Assembly: GCA_903813345.2 (NCBI GenBank)
Contig: CAIIXF020000011.1
Location: 21,437,754 to 21,497,753, forward strand
Direction of reading: 5' to 3'
Length of the DNA stretch: 60,000 nucleotides
Source of the DNA: Owenia fusiformis
Taxonomy: Eukaryota > Annelida > Polychaeta > Sabellida > Oweniidae
Below, one piece after another: positions 1-11,534 of the stretch; position 1 is the first letter of the stretch, and each line of letters begins with the position of its first letter. Position numbers and translations under genes: made by a program. The notes beneath the pieces are model-generated. The model had not been told where the DNA came from. It did no database searches and was given only the letters and a program-made list of their open reading frames with translations.

Positions 1-215
1 GCTGGGCATAAGAGAAGATCTGTTCTTATGCCCGGCATAAGAGAAGATCTGTTCTTATGCCCGGCATAAGAGAAGATCTGTTCTTATGCCCGGCATAAGA
101 GAAGATCTGTTCTTATGCCCGGCATAAGAGCAGATCTGTTCTTATGCCCGGCATAAGAGCAGATCTGTTCTTATGCCCGGCATAAGAGTAGATCTGTTCT
201 TTTGTCGGCATAAAT
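1..215. repeat. Left array of 29-bp palindromic repeats
   Basis: About seven head-to-tail copies of a 29-bp unit begin at the window edge, so the array probably extends beyond it. Each unit reads GCATAAGAG, then an AGATCT core, then CTTATGCC, so it is itself an imperfect palindrome and single strands could form serial hairpins. The last copies are degenerate. The reverse complement of the same array lies at 11237-11534, and the flanking sequence also matches in inverted orientation, so this is one arm of a large inverted repeat. Confidence 0.9.
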
Positions 216-760
216 AGAAGATCTGTCCTTATGCTAAATGCAAAAGACAATGAGAGTAGATTTGTTCACTTCAAGTATACGCGGCCACAAATTTGTTACA
301 AATATCATCATAACAGGAATGAAAATAGAGGGAAAATTATGTCAATTTTTTACCAGTATTGTTCATTACTTCAATGCTCTGATAGATTTTGTACACCAGC
401 ACAGCAGTAAATAACAAAGAAACATTGTATTTATTTATAATAGTTCATGTTATATTCAAATAATACTTTATGTATTTAATTTTATTAATATATTACTGTA
501 ATACTAACTGCTGAAGTTATTTTATTTGGTGTTTGAATTTTTTGTCAAGGTGGTTTTGACTTGAATACCAATAGTCTAGTATTATTTACTGTATTATAGG
601 GAGTTTCAATTGTCATTTCAATACTCTGATGTAGTAGCCATCCTTAGCTCATAGTACTCAGTATAGTCATATGAATCATGAAGGATTTTAGGGTTTGGCT
701 TTTTCATGTAAAATCCCTTACTAGGGATTTTCGCTATGACAAATTGATTGGATGAGATGG
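1..760. mobile_element. Left arm of a ~11.5-kb inverted-repeat (foldback-like) structure
   Basis: Beyond the 29-bp array, the arm continues as unique sequence that matches the reverse complement of 10690-11236. Shared stretches include the segment around 360-420 (AATGCTCTGATAGATTTTGT) and the segment around 629-650 (GTAGTAGCCATCCTTAGCTC). The match is diverged and interrupted by indels and fades after about 760. Long inverted repeats ending in tandem subrepeats are the hallmark of foldback (FB) elements. No target-site duplication can be checked because the left end is outside the window. Confidence 0.65.
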
Positions 761-2097
761 AGTTATAGTCTTGTATCACAATGTATAAAGTTTCATTTGA
801 CTGATTACAGTTGTGTTAACATTCATAATCATAGTCAACAGTGTTTGTTGCGTCACTGATTTTTATTCTTCATCTGCTGTTACTGTTTCTTTGCCATTTA
901 GAGCATAGTCACAGTTACTTGGGTTTCTTGATATCAGCATTGAATAATAAGGCTCTGATTCCATTACTGCATCATTTTGTCACAAATAGCCGAGAGGATA
1001 ATCACTTCATGGACATTGTGAGATTTGAAGATGAGACGCTTCTGGGGTACATTGTATTTTCATATATTCATTATCTTGGCTGGGTCTTCTAATTCACACA
1101 TGTATTTTTATCAGGAACTTTGCAGGGCAAGTTAATTTAGCCTGGTTAAATAAGTCAACACAGTCAATGTTTGCTGTTCTTCTTAGCCACATTCACAATA
1201 GGCCTAGCTGATGGCGGAGTTCCAATGTCATTTTAGTTGATTGTGTGGTAATGTCATGATTTGTACAGGTACTTGCACAACAGGGAACATCTTCAGCAAA
1301 CACTGAAAAATAAGAAAAGTTCATTATATTGACATAATCACTCAAACCATACATTTACTCTTAAGGCATTCTCAAAAATGTGTGATGTCAGATAATAAAA
1401 GTGATATTCACTCAGGTGGCAAAATTGTCAATATTTTTCTCATTTTCTTATCACGGTATATATCCAGGCCCCGCATGATACTCATAAAAAAGTAAGTTAA
1501 GTTCGAAATATCCTTTGCTCATATTAAAGATGTTCTAAAGCAAATATGTTGCAAAGATATCAACAAAATTATCCCCCTATTTGTGGTCTAAACATATTTA
1601 AGATAAACTACAGGCCCGTAAGACACTTTTCTCCAAGTGGGTGCGATTTTTAATAAAGAGAAAATAAAATTGTCATTTTTCCGCGTAAATCAAATCGCGT
1701 AAGTCAGGGAGGGGTCAGTTACTCTTTATATTAACGCCACTCAGCCTATTTTGTAGTATTTTATTGTTTTCATATTGTTTTTAGACTAAATATTGTATGA
1801 GCAACTTGGAGAAACATTGGAATACGTAGGAGTGTGCTAGAAGGCAATAGAATCAATTTAAAGAAATTCAGATTTTTAATAATTTTCTTTTTAGAGGAGC
1901 GAGTGGGCAGCACAGGAAAATTTTACTAATCCAATGCTGTCTGGTTAATTCTGAGCACTTTTAATGTGTTTGAGTAAATTAATGCTTTAGTTTTTGGGAT
2001 GCGGTGTCAGAATTATTTATGATTTCATTATGTCACTTGGTGATTTCTGAGCACTTTTAAAGTGTTTAACATTAACAAATGCAACTTCAAAACATTC
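761..2097. other. No gene recognised
   Basis: AT-rich sequence inside the large inverted-repeat structure. The only open frame of note (841-1092, plus) is short, hydrophobic and resembles nothing I know, so I do not call it a gene. From about 1925 the sequence starts to resemble the G-rich tandem repeat that follows (GAGCACTTTTAA motif). Confidence 0.6.
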
Positions 2098-3104
2098 CCA
2101 ATTGTTTTGTGTGGGGGGGGGGGTGTGAGTGTGCACTTTCAAAGTGTATTAATCAAAGGGGTGTCAAAGAGGATAAAAGGGTGAGGGTGATGGGTGCCCA
2201 ACTCTCCTAGAAGATTTTGCAATTTTAAGATGATATTTGGTGCTTTCTGGGCACTTTTAAAGTGTATGAGTCAATAAAAAAATGAACAACAATCATAATT
2301 TTTTCAAATCTTGGGGATGTCAAAGGGGGGGGGCTGGGGTGCCAAAGCGGTAGGTAGGGTTTGGCTGCCAGAGGGGGGAGCAAGTGTTTGTCCCCCATAT
2401 CTGTCCCCAGAAACATTGACCATATAAAGGTGCTATTTGATGAAGTCTGGGCACCTAAGATGTGTCTTGAGACAATACATGAAATAAATTCAAAATTTTT
2501 GTCAATTGTTTTGTGGGGGATGTGAGGGGTGGCCTACTTCCTTAGAAAATTCAACAATTTTAAGATGCTATTTGGTGCTTTCTGGGGGGGGGTGTCTAGG
2601 GGGGGTGTCCAAGGGGGGGGGGGGCGAGGGGGAGGTGGGATGAGAATGACAGAAGGGGAGCAAGTGTTAGTTCCCCAGAAACATTGACTATATCAAGGAG
2701 CTATTTGATGATGTCTGGGCACTTTAAAAGTGTCTGAGACAATACATAAAATAAATTCAGAACTTTTCATTTGTTTTGTGGGGGTGTGAGGGGTGGCCCA
2801 CTCCCCCTAGAAAATTATACAATTTTAAGATGCTATTTGGTGCTTTCTGGACACTTTCAAAGTGTATGAGTCAATAAAAAAGATGAAAAATTTTTTTTAA
2901 GGGGGGGTGTCCAAGGGGGAGGTGGGGTGAGGATGACAGAGGGGAAGCAAGTATTAGTCCCCAGAAACATTGACTATATCAAGGAGCTATTTGATGATGT
3001 CTGGGCACTTTTAAAGTGTCTGAGACAATACATAAAATAAATTCAGAACTTTTCAATTGTTTTGTGGGGGTGTGAGGGATGGCCTACTTCCCTAAATAGT
3101 GGAT
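2098..3104. repeat. Degenerate ~270-290-bp tandem repeat with poly-G tracts
   Basis: Three to four diverged copies share ordered landmarks: TTTGGTGCTTTCTGG (near 2237, 2569 and 2835), CCCCAGAAACATTGAC (near 2404, 2672 and 2958) and GTCTGGGCACTT-like blocks followed by GAGACAATACATRAAATAAA (near 2445, 2716 and 3000). Runs of 7-12 G occur in each copy and could form G-quadruplexes. A further fragment lies around 3966-4060. No coding potential was recognised. Confidence 0.75.
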
Positions 3105-3960
3105 TATATAAAAATGGACTGTATAACAAATACCCGGATTTGTTGGTTTTTAAAAAGAGTAATCTGCTGGTATTATTTAGGAAGTGATGTTTAAAGGTAG
3201 TTCAAGATTTAAGACCCATCATTCTGACATAGATTGCTGAACTAATGTTAGTTAAAAATTCCTAATAGAATTAAGAATTAATAGCTGAAACTGTTGTGTT
3301 GGCCCTAGCACACAATATCCCAATACGCATTTGAAATTCATTTCTGTCTATATGTGTTTACAGTCTGTGATGTCATCATCAATCTTCATCAATCTTCACA
3401 ATGGGAATCAGTTGAATTCTATCTGTGACAGTGAGATTATCTATGATGTCACATAGTAGTTTGATTTCTAAGAAATGTGGCAGAGTTCTATCTATGACAG
3501 AGATGCTTTGTGATGTCATCATGAATTATCTTGTTTCCATTGTGATGATTGTTGATGACATCACAGACTGTCTACAAATAGACAGAAATGAAGTTGAAAC
3601 ACAAGTTGGAAAATTGTTTGCCAGGGCAAAACAACTGTTTCAGCTAATAATTCTTAATTCTATTAGGAATTCTTAACTAACATTAGTTCAGCAATCTGTG
3701 CCAGAATGATGGGTCTTAAATCTTGAACTACCATTAAACATCACTTCCTAAATAATACCAGCAGAGAAATGGGGTATCTCTTTTATGCTCAGCATAAAAT
3801 GGGATATCACTTTTTATGCAAGCATAAAATGGGATATCACTTTTTATGCCAGCATAAAACGGGACATCACTTTTTATGCTGGGCATAAAAAGTGATATCA
3901 AAAAATTATTTCTTTTAGAAAGCAATAAATTTGGGTATTTGTTACAGTCCATTTTTACAA
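3105..3960. mobile_element. Foldback element with asymmetric subrepeats
   Basis: The left arm (about 3105-3430) and right arm (about 3500-3960) are inverted copies meeting near 3465. They share long stretches such as GATTTAAGACCCATCATTCT and CTAATGTTAGTTAA. The right arm also contains four tandem ~30-bp units at about 3777-3900 (GCATAAAATGGGATATCAC then TTTTATGC), each nearly palindromic around GATATC; the left arm has none at the matching position. The open frames on both strands here follow from the repeat and are not called as genes. Confidence 0.75.
3777..3900. repeat. Four tandem ~30-bp palindromic units (GATATC core)
   Basis: Units start with GCATAAAA, contain GGGATATCAC and end in TTTTATGC. 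The layout matches the 29-bp AGATCT units at 1-215 and 11237-11534: GCATAA at one end, a 6-bp palindromic core and TTATGC at the other end. The flank, core and period are similar but the sequence differs. Confidence 0.8.
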
Positions 3961-4183
3961 TTTTAAGATCATTTGGTGCTTTCTTTTTTTTCCAAAATTT
4001 TTTTGGGGGGGTGTCAGAGGGGGTGCGGTCGCATCCGTCGCACCTCCCCCCCCCCCATCTGACGGCCATGAAATAACATGACTACAGGGGGATAATTGAC
4101 TTTCCTTGGAATATTTGACAAAACGGTTGTAGTGTCTAACATCACTTCTAATGAAGCATTACAATTATCCATTATGAGTCTAT

Positions 4184-4735
4184 ATGAGATCACACAATTG
4201 ACCTTTTGCGATCAGAATTCAGGAATTTTGTTTATAGATACTGTTGTCACGTATTTCGTCTTATTGGTATGACGTCATATAGAAATGATATTAGACATGA
4301 TGGAATCATGAAATGGCGGACACGTGGCAGTTTTGAGCTAAAAATATTGTCGTTTCTTATATAAAAACCATGGGTCGGATATTTACCAGGTATGCCTATT
4401 TGACTAGATCATGAGTATGTCTATATATATGCGAAGTTTGGGTGAAATTCATACTAAACATCGATGCCTATAAGCGCCCCCCGTTTTTGTCAAAATCGGG
4501 GGGCGCTAAACCGCTATCTAAATCATGTCAGTAAGACCTTAGACTTGGTATGTGCTTAGCATGAATGTTGATCTAGTCAAATAGAACGCTTTCGTGAAAA
4601 ATAAATCAATAAAGCACGAAATATAGAAGATAATCTCTCAAAATCAAGCATCTAAAGCTGTGTGACCTAATTGTGACGTCACTAAAAGACAGAATCCATT
4701 CGGTGATCGCAAATCATCAATTCACATGACCATTA
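4184..4735. repeat. Diverged palindromic element with a GC-rich central hairpin
   Basis: The outer parts match each other in inverted orientation: TTTGCGATCA near 4205 against TGATCGCAAA near 4703, GACGTCA near 4271 against TGACGTCA near 4674, and TATTTGACTAGATCA near 4408 against TGATCTAGTCAAATA near 4570. At the centre lies a perfect 11-bp stem, AGCGCCCCCCG (4473-4483) with CGGGGGGCGCT (4497-4507). It is probably an old non-autonomous DNA transposon. Confidence 0.55.
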
Positions 4736-4819
4736 TATTATAATTGTTCAAAACAGTCAAGAATAATTTCAGTATTAGAATAGTCTCATAGTTTATTTGA
4801 TAACTTATGCTAGTTAGGG

Positions 4820-4851
4820 CATGGGCTTTCAACTAGAATTGAAAGCCCATG
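4820..4851. repeat. Perfect 13-bp-stem hairpin
   Basis: CATGGGCTTTCAA (4820-4832) is followed by the 6-nt loop CTAGAA and then the exact reverse complement TTGAAAGCCCATG (4839-4851). No T-run follows, and no gene lies beside it that would explain it. Confidence 0.85.
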
Positions 4852-5156
4852 GTTAGGGGCTATTCTTGCAGGATTTTTTATTTGCCCCGGGTGCCTAGAT
4901 TTCTGGTTACTATGGCAACAATTTCTTAAATAATATACCAAATATTTTTTGATACATAAATACACCATTCTATACTACACATTCTGTGAAAAATTCATTA
5001 GAATAATTGAAAAATAAAAAATTAAGAGAGATATTATGAGAACTTTATGATATACCCTCGTATAGACTATACTGAACCATTATTTATTATGAGATATTAT
5101 ATTGTACTTCTTATTTGTATTTAAACAATAAAAGTAATATTGTAGATTCAGTATAA

Positions 5157-5620
5157 TTATCCCACTGAACGAAGTTCGAGGGGGATATAGAAAAGCCGTC
5201 CATTCGTCCGTCCGTATGTGTGTCCGGGCAATAACTCAAATACCGGTTCAATGGATTTCATTCAAATTTTATAGGCTGATGCCTTATGGGTGTAGGACCT
5301 TTGCTCGAGAATCAATATGGCCGCTTAATTCAAAATGGCAGCCATTTTTCAAAGAAAAAAAAATCTTTGATAATTCAAATACTAGTGGATGGATTTGGTT
5401 CAAATTTAATATGCTGTTGCCTCTATCATGTGTGCGAAATTGGAGAAAATCCACTGAGTGGTTTTCCTGAAATGGCGATGAAAAGATTTTCCGAAAAACC
5501 TTCAAAATGTCCGCCAGAAAACAAGATGGCCGCCCAAACGTTATTCAGCTCTAGAACTTGATATCCTCTATCATGTGTGCGAATTTAGAGGAAATCTGAT
5601 GAGCAATTTTCCGAGACTGA
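5157..5620. repeat. Dispersed repeat of the CCACTGAACGAAGTTCG type
   Basis: This copy starts at CCCACTGAACGAAGTTCGAG, followed by GTCCATTCGTCCGTCCG and an AAYTCAAA-rich stretch. Related degenerate copies start near 48155 (CCCACTGAATAAAGATTAG, then GTCCATTCATCCATC) and near 50468 (CCCAACAAACGAAGTTC). Overlapping short open frames on both strands show no conserved domain. It is probably an interspersed element; its class cannot be decided from three copies. Confidence 0.5.
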
Positions 5621-6548
5621 ACATTCCCGGAAAATCCCTATGGCGTTGTAACATGGGATTTTATCGTTTTTCGCAATATGACAGATACAAGTACCTATAA
5701 ATTTGCAGGGCATTGTCAGATTAAAACAACCTTTTGATGTTACTTCTGGTCCATACTTTTAGAAAATGCATTATTCTTGCAGTTTTATCAAAATGGGACC
5801 CCTGGAGACCCCTTAGAAAAACAATAAAGCAAAATTTCACAGGAGTGACGATTTTTTTATTAAGGGTCTCTAAGGGACCCCTGATAAAAATACATGATTT
5901 ATCAATTTCTGTAATCTTGAAGCCTGTACAAACATTTTAAAAAAAGTTCATGACTTTTCGTTAAGTACTGAAGTATTTACAAAGTTACAGCAGTCCCAAG
6001 CTGGAGAGGCCACGAAAAATTGGTATCGATGATCTAAAAAATTATTTGTAGGAGTTATGCCATATGGTGCACATACCTCTGAAATCAGCATATAAAAAAG
6101 ACCTATAATTCTGTCAATACAGATTTTTAAATGGAAATCTCAATAAAAAATTACACTTTGTAAAAAATTCAAATGTGCCATCTTGAATTATGACGTCACA
6201 ATGACACATCTCATTTGCATATTCACATTTTTTACAAAAAACATAAAGTATGGGTGTAGCCCTTCAAAATGATATATATTTAACTTATTGTGTCTTACTT
6301 CATTTTCTCATAGGTTTACAACTTTACATGTTAAACCCAATGTATCTTAAAACTCAATTTTCTAAGCCGGAAACGAAAGAAAAACTGATATTGTAAATGG
6401 ATATGTACCTCGACTCTATTTTCTATACTGTATTTCAGGAAATTTCAATTTAATCTCTCAATTACAATATGTCAAAAATTGATGTCAAAGTTGAAGAATT
6501 TTTAAAAATGGAAGAACCCATGTTAACTATAGAGAAATGGTGGGTTAA

Positions 6549-6850
6549 CTGCCCTGTCAACCTTCACGCATTAGGCGTGATTGTCATGCATTTGCTGGGA
6601 AAATAGAAATCACATTACCGTATCAATTTAGCGTTTGTGATCAAATATCACGCATATCAGTTATCACGCATTTTGTTGATATTTTTAAAAATCGTTTTTT
6701 GTGAAATTCTGAAACGGTAAAATACCGAACGGCGAAAAAAAGCGAACGCATTCCGTTCGGTCTTTGCACGCGATTGCATGTTTATGTCACGCATTTTGTA
6801 CAAAATATGTGTATGTATCACGCATTTGTTTGGAAAAAATTTACACCTAC
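6549..6850. repeat. TCACGCA-rich dispersed element, copy 1
   Basis: It contains CCCTGTCAACC, then repeated TCACGCATTTGCTG and TCACGCATTTTG motifs, then ACGCATTCCGTTCGGTC. The most complete copy is at 20779-21064 and a third is split by an insertion at 39265-41640. This copy shows what the third looked like before it was interrupted. Confidence 0.65.
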
Positions 6851-6904
6851 CCCATTGTTAGCGATTGTTAGCGATCGCTATAGTTTCGCTAAAAATTCAA
6901 TTCG

Positions 6905-6962
6905 CTAAAATAAACCGGGGTTAAAATAAACAGGGGTTAAAATAAACCGGGCGCTAAAATTG
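6905..6962. repeat. Short tandem repeat, AAAATAAACCGGGG-type
   Basis: Three to four copies of a ~17-bp unit (TTAAAATAAACCGGGG), with related CGCTAAAATTTCCCG motifs at about 7300-7395. This resembles low-complexity interspersed sequence and shows no sign of coding. Confidence 0.5.
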
Positions 6963-8051
6963 CAAATTCCCAGAAAACTACATGAATACTAATCTAGTAT
7001 TTAAGGAGCTTTTCGTTCAGTGCTCGTTCAGTGCTCGACTTCCGGTTTGTAGTTTGAAAAAGGTAAATATTTTTAAATCGTATGTTTCTTTCAATATCTG
7101 AAGGATAAATAGCCATCCAATCAACGATTTTAAATGCTACCGTTATTTTGTGATTAGTCAGATGAGATTACAGTAGTTTGGACCAATACCATGTGCGTTA
7201 GAAGTCTTACATTTTGATAATTCCTCTGTCATGTCCGTTATTCATTCTTCTGCCATAAATGATAAAACTTCTAATGCATTTCGCTAATTTGATTTTTTAA
7301 AGATTAATCTTCATTTCGCTAAAATTTCCCGCGCTTAAACCCCCTAAAATTGAAAAATCGCTAAAATTTCCCGGTGTCAAAATTACCCGTTTTACAGTAT
7401 ATATTCGGTAAAACATTAATTATTAAGGCAGGCTGGAAAGTAACATTTTGGTAAAAAACTGCTATACCGCCTGCACATGTTATTTTCTGGTACATAATTA
7501 AATATGAAGGCATGTGTGTATTTCCTTGCTTTTTTCAGGAAAGTTTCATTACACTGTCTACTTTTAGTAAACCTGGAAACAGGTCAATGGTAGCTCCTGT
7601 GTTGTCAGAAAACTTTAAAAGAAAATTTGGAAAAATAGAAAGTGTGAAATATCAGAATTTCCTGGAGTTCCCATTGAACTCCTACCATGCAGACATTTTA
7701 AAAGAAGACAATGTAATGATACTTTCCTGAAAAAAGCAAGGAAATTGACACATGCCTTCATACTTTATTTTGTACCAGAAAATAATATGTGCAGGTATCA
7801 GGGTATAGCAATTTTTTACCAAAATGTTTCTTTCCAGCTGTACCTTCAAGATAATTTCTGAGTAGACAATTGCAAATTGTTTTACTTTCTGCATGTTTGG
7901 TGTTAAAGGACAACTGAAATAGCTTTTCTCAACTTGCAACTACAAAAATGCGGTTTTCTCCATTGTAAGCCAAACGTAGAGTTCTTGCGATAGCCATTAT
8001 AAAATAAATGTTAGATAACTGCTAACGCTCATAGATAACGAAATTAGACTA

Positions 8052-8285
8052 ACTGATCAAACAAATTGGCCCCCACGTGATTATTGACGTCATATACAGA
8101 ATATAGCTTTAGTTTATTGGTTCCTTAGAAATCATAACGTCACGGCAACCATAGGATTGTTGTGTAAACAAATAACAATACATTTTGGCATTATGACGTT
8201 ATGATCTAATGGACCAAAATGGGCCACGTGGGGACCAGTGAGAGATCACGTGGGGGCCAATAACGTCACAACCAATTTGAATATT
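8052..8285. repeat. Inverted repeat around GGCCCCCACGTGA
   Basis: AATTGGCCCCCACGTGAT near 8055 is repeated in inverted orientation as ATCACGTGGGGGCCAAT near 8255, with GACGTCA / GACGTTA sites next to each. The arms are about 35 bp and enclose about 160 bp. Probably a small non-autonomous element within the right arm of the 6306-8907 palindrome. Confidence 0.5.
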
Positions 8286-8907
8286 GCTTATTAAGCTGCT
8301 ATAAAGATCGTTAGAGTGAAATAGTTTTCACACTATACTGATGAAAAAACATGTCCAAATACATTTATCAAAAAATTATATTGATTCCTTTAGGTTAAAA
8401 ATACCATTTCATATCTGCTTTAAGCTTACTTTGTGAGAATTACAGATATAGAGCATCAACATATTTTTGACAACTCATTTTTGACCCCTGTGTTATTTCA
8501 ATGGGAGGTTTATATTGAGAAATGATTTTGAATTTTGAGATTCATAACTTTGTAAAACCTGGAGAAACAAATCAATTTTTTGTTGTGGACAAGTTAGCAA
8601 ATTCAATTGTCTATTTAAATTTTATTTTTGAGAGCAATTGTATGGATGGATATTTTCTCATATGACTTTTGGCTTGGCAACCCAACCCCTTCCAATTGGT
8701 TTACATTGGTCCTGCCATTTTTATTAAATTCCTCAAATTTGACATCAATTTTTGACTTATTGAAACGGAGATTGAATTGAAAATTTTCTGAAATATAGAG
8801 AATAGAGTCAAGGTACATTTCCATTTACATTATCAGTTTTTCTTTCGTTTCAGGCTTTGAAAATAAGAGTAATCAAACAGACATGGGGTTTAACATGTAA
8901 ACCTATG

Positions 8908-10689
8908 AGGAAAAAGACCGGTCCTTAACTTTTTTTTGATTTGATCGCTAATTTGTCTATCAATTTAGTTGCGTTTACATTGTCTCCAAAGGTTACATGC
9001 AGATAGATACACATTGACGCAGGAAAACTTTACAATGTGCGTCATGGCATTTGGTTATAACACCTTTAAATTGAATAAATCATGAAGATTGGGAGTAATG
9101 GTGTTAGAACTGTTTTTCGTAACACTGGTTTAAAAGATGGTGGGTGCATATTTTAGCTATTTAGGACAATTGTGCGATGATTAGGACCATTTCCCCTACC
9201 CATGCGGTGATAGGACCATTTCTCTTAATGTAGACTCATTACATACACTTTCAAATTTAGAGGAAAAAGTATTTACATAAGAAAAAATTAAATATGACCA
9301 ATTATTAACTCTTGCTTTACCACCTACTCCCCCCTAGAAATAAACCCACATTTGTATTGAACTCAATAAACTAATGAACATCATCTCTAATTTAGAAATA
9401 ACTCAAATGACAAATCAAAGCCAAATCTGAAATCATAGTCAAGTCACTTGTTCCATTTGAGGAAAAATGGTGAAACATTCACATTTCATCTCTCTGTTTT
9501 CTATGAATTTCATTTAAAATTATTTGAGCATTTATAAAATATGAACATTATTTCAATAATATACATGTACTTACATATCAATCTGCCAAAGAAAGATCTA
9601 CAAGTATTCAAATCAATTGCCTAGGACACTTTTCCAACAAAGATTTTCTGTGAAGGCTGTGTGTCAGTCTGTCAGTGTGTGAGCTAGACTAAGCCTAGAT
9701 GTCTTCTGATGAATTATGAATTATGACTCATCAAACAAACAGGGTCAAAGCCAGGTCAATGTAAACAAATCTTCTTGTGTCATGGCAACCAACCATATGA
9801 CAAGCAGAGAAAGTTCAAGATAGAGAATTCTTAGAATCTGATGTCATCAAACAAACATATAAACAAACATGTGTCATGGCAACCAAGGTCAAAATATTTA
9901 GCAGACAGCACAGAAAAATGGAAGAAGCAAAAGATCAACTGGCTGATGTAATTTGGAACAAATTTGTTGCAGAATTCTGGGTATGTTTTCATGATTGTTT
10001 TTGATTTCAAACAAGTAATAAGCCTGTGTAGAAGTAGAAAATATTTAAAATAATGTAATTTGTAAATCAATCCTCAAACATGCCAATTTAATATCAAAGC
10101 TGAAAATAAATTCATGACTGTCTTTGGAGCACAACATTACAAAATTAAGTCTCCGTCTCTCAGTAATACAGTATGAAGATTAGGATAGCCTAACACAAAT
10201 TTCATTTTGAATTCATATGACAAGGATAGGAACAGACGTTTTGTGACTAGATCTATAGGCCTACATTGTACATTGCTGAAAATTAGTTTGTCATTTTCAG
10301 AATGTTGGACAAGCAGAAAGGTGCCAACACTACAGACACAACAGATGTATTGCAATTTAGGCAGTTGCTGAAAATGTACTTACCCCTTGGCTCCCTACAC
10401 CATATGACTCTGCAGATCTGGGCCTAAACTGTTCCGTTCCATCATCATGTTGTTCTTTGTGACTGTAGCGACTATAGGCAATAGGCTAGTACACCCTCTT
10501 CACATGGATGGACCGATATTGGTGTTTACATTCTGAGGACCATGGTAAATGGTAATACCAACATAAACAAAGGAAACTTTTGCTGTGCTGCACACTGGCT
10601 ACACAGTGCATGTATATGTACAATGTGCATACCAATTATTGTACTATGAACAGTCAATTACATTGATTACATCTACCATTTGATGTCCT
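8908..10689. other. No supported gene; short direct repeats
   Basis: AT-rich sequence. A block containing CATCAAACAAACA and GTGTCATGGCAACCAA occurs twice (about 9727-9797 and 9845-9887). A possible first exon at 9919-9981 is discussed as a weak finding and is not called here. Confidence 0.5.
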
Positions 10690-11534
10690 GACTCCACAGC
10701 ATCTAATTCAATCAATTTGGAAATCACTTGGAAAGGGACTTTATATGAATAAGCCTAAAATTCCTCCTGTGACTATGAGCTAAGGATGGCTACTACATGA
10801 TATGGATGGTTACATCTGGATTACAACTTCAAGTAAAATGTTGTCGTAAAGGCTCTGCAAATCTACAGATCTATGGATCCTTCAAGTCAACAGAGAATTG
10901 AAATTACATTTGAAGCTCCATAACACAGTGCTACTGACAATACATTAAAGTCAAAATCAACTTAGCAATGAATTAATTGACGAAAAATTCAAACACCATT
11001 ATAATTATCTATACTAACTTCAAAAGAATACATATACAGTGATATATTGATTAAATCAAATGAATATAAAGTGAACTGTTATAAATAAATACAAAATTTC
11101 TTTGTTATTTACTGCTGTACTGGTGTACAAAATCTATCAGAGCATTGAAATAATGACCAATACTGGTAAAAATATATAACAAATTTGTGAGCGTGTAAAC
11201 TTGAAGTGAACAAATTTACTCTTTATCTTTTGCAAAGCATAAGGACAGATCTTCTATATATGCCGACTAAAGAACAGATCTACTCCTATGCCGGGCATAA
11301 AAACAGATCTACTCTTATGCCGGGCATAAGACCAGATCTAATCTTATGCCGGGCATAAGAACAGATCTACTCTTATGCCCGGCATAAGAACAGATCTACT
11401 CTTATGCCCGGCATAAGAACAGATCTTCTCTTATGCCGGGCATAAGAACAGATCTTCTCTTATGCCGGGCATAAGAACAGATCTTCTCTTATGCCCGGCA
11501 TAAGAACAGATCTACTCTTATGCCTGGCATAAGA
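10690..11534. mobile_element. Right arm of the ~11.5-kb inverted-repeat structure
   Basis: Reverse complement of about 1-760, ending in the inverted 29-bp array. It keeps the same order of blocks as the left arm, with an extra stretch around 10810-10890 absent from the left. The end of homology at about 11534 is abrupt, consistent with an element terminus. Confidence 0.65.
11237..11534. repeat. Right array of 29-bp palindromic repeats
   Basis: About ten tandem copies of the 29-bp unit in inverted orientation to 1-215 (GCATAAGAACAGATCT, then CTCTTATGCC). Units vary at two or three positions (TCTACTC or TCTTCTC after the core). The first one or two copies are degenerate, as are the innermost copies of the left array. 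Confidence 0.9.

Larger units (their letters stand above)
6306..8907. mobile_element. ~2.6-kb nested inverted repeat (foldback-like)
   Basis: Outer arms 6306-6535 and about 8690-8907 match in inverted orientation (shared AAAATTGATGTCAAA, GGTTTAACATGTAAACCTA and TCTTTCGTTTC-type stretches). Inner arms of about 7425-7565 and 7710-7855 also match (GGAAAGTAACATTTTGGTAA and CCTTGCTTTTTTCAGGAAAG). All share one centre near 7635, so this is one long palindrome with diverged or inserted segments, including the 6549-6850 repeat on the left side only. No transposase was recognised. Confidence 0.65.

Noticed and set aside
5216-5561. Overlapping open frames of 73-91 codons on both strands
   Set aside because: They lie within a dispersed repeat, overlap each other and show no domain.
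1-11534. CRISPR-like array (29-bp repeats)
   Set aside because: The repeats are contiguous with no spacers, palindromic, and part of inverted arms in an animal genome.
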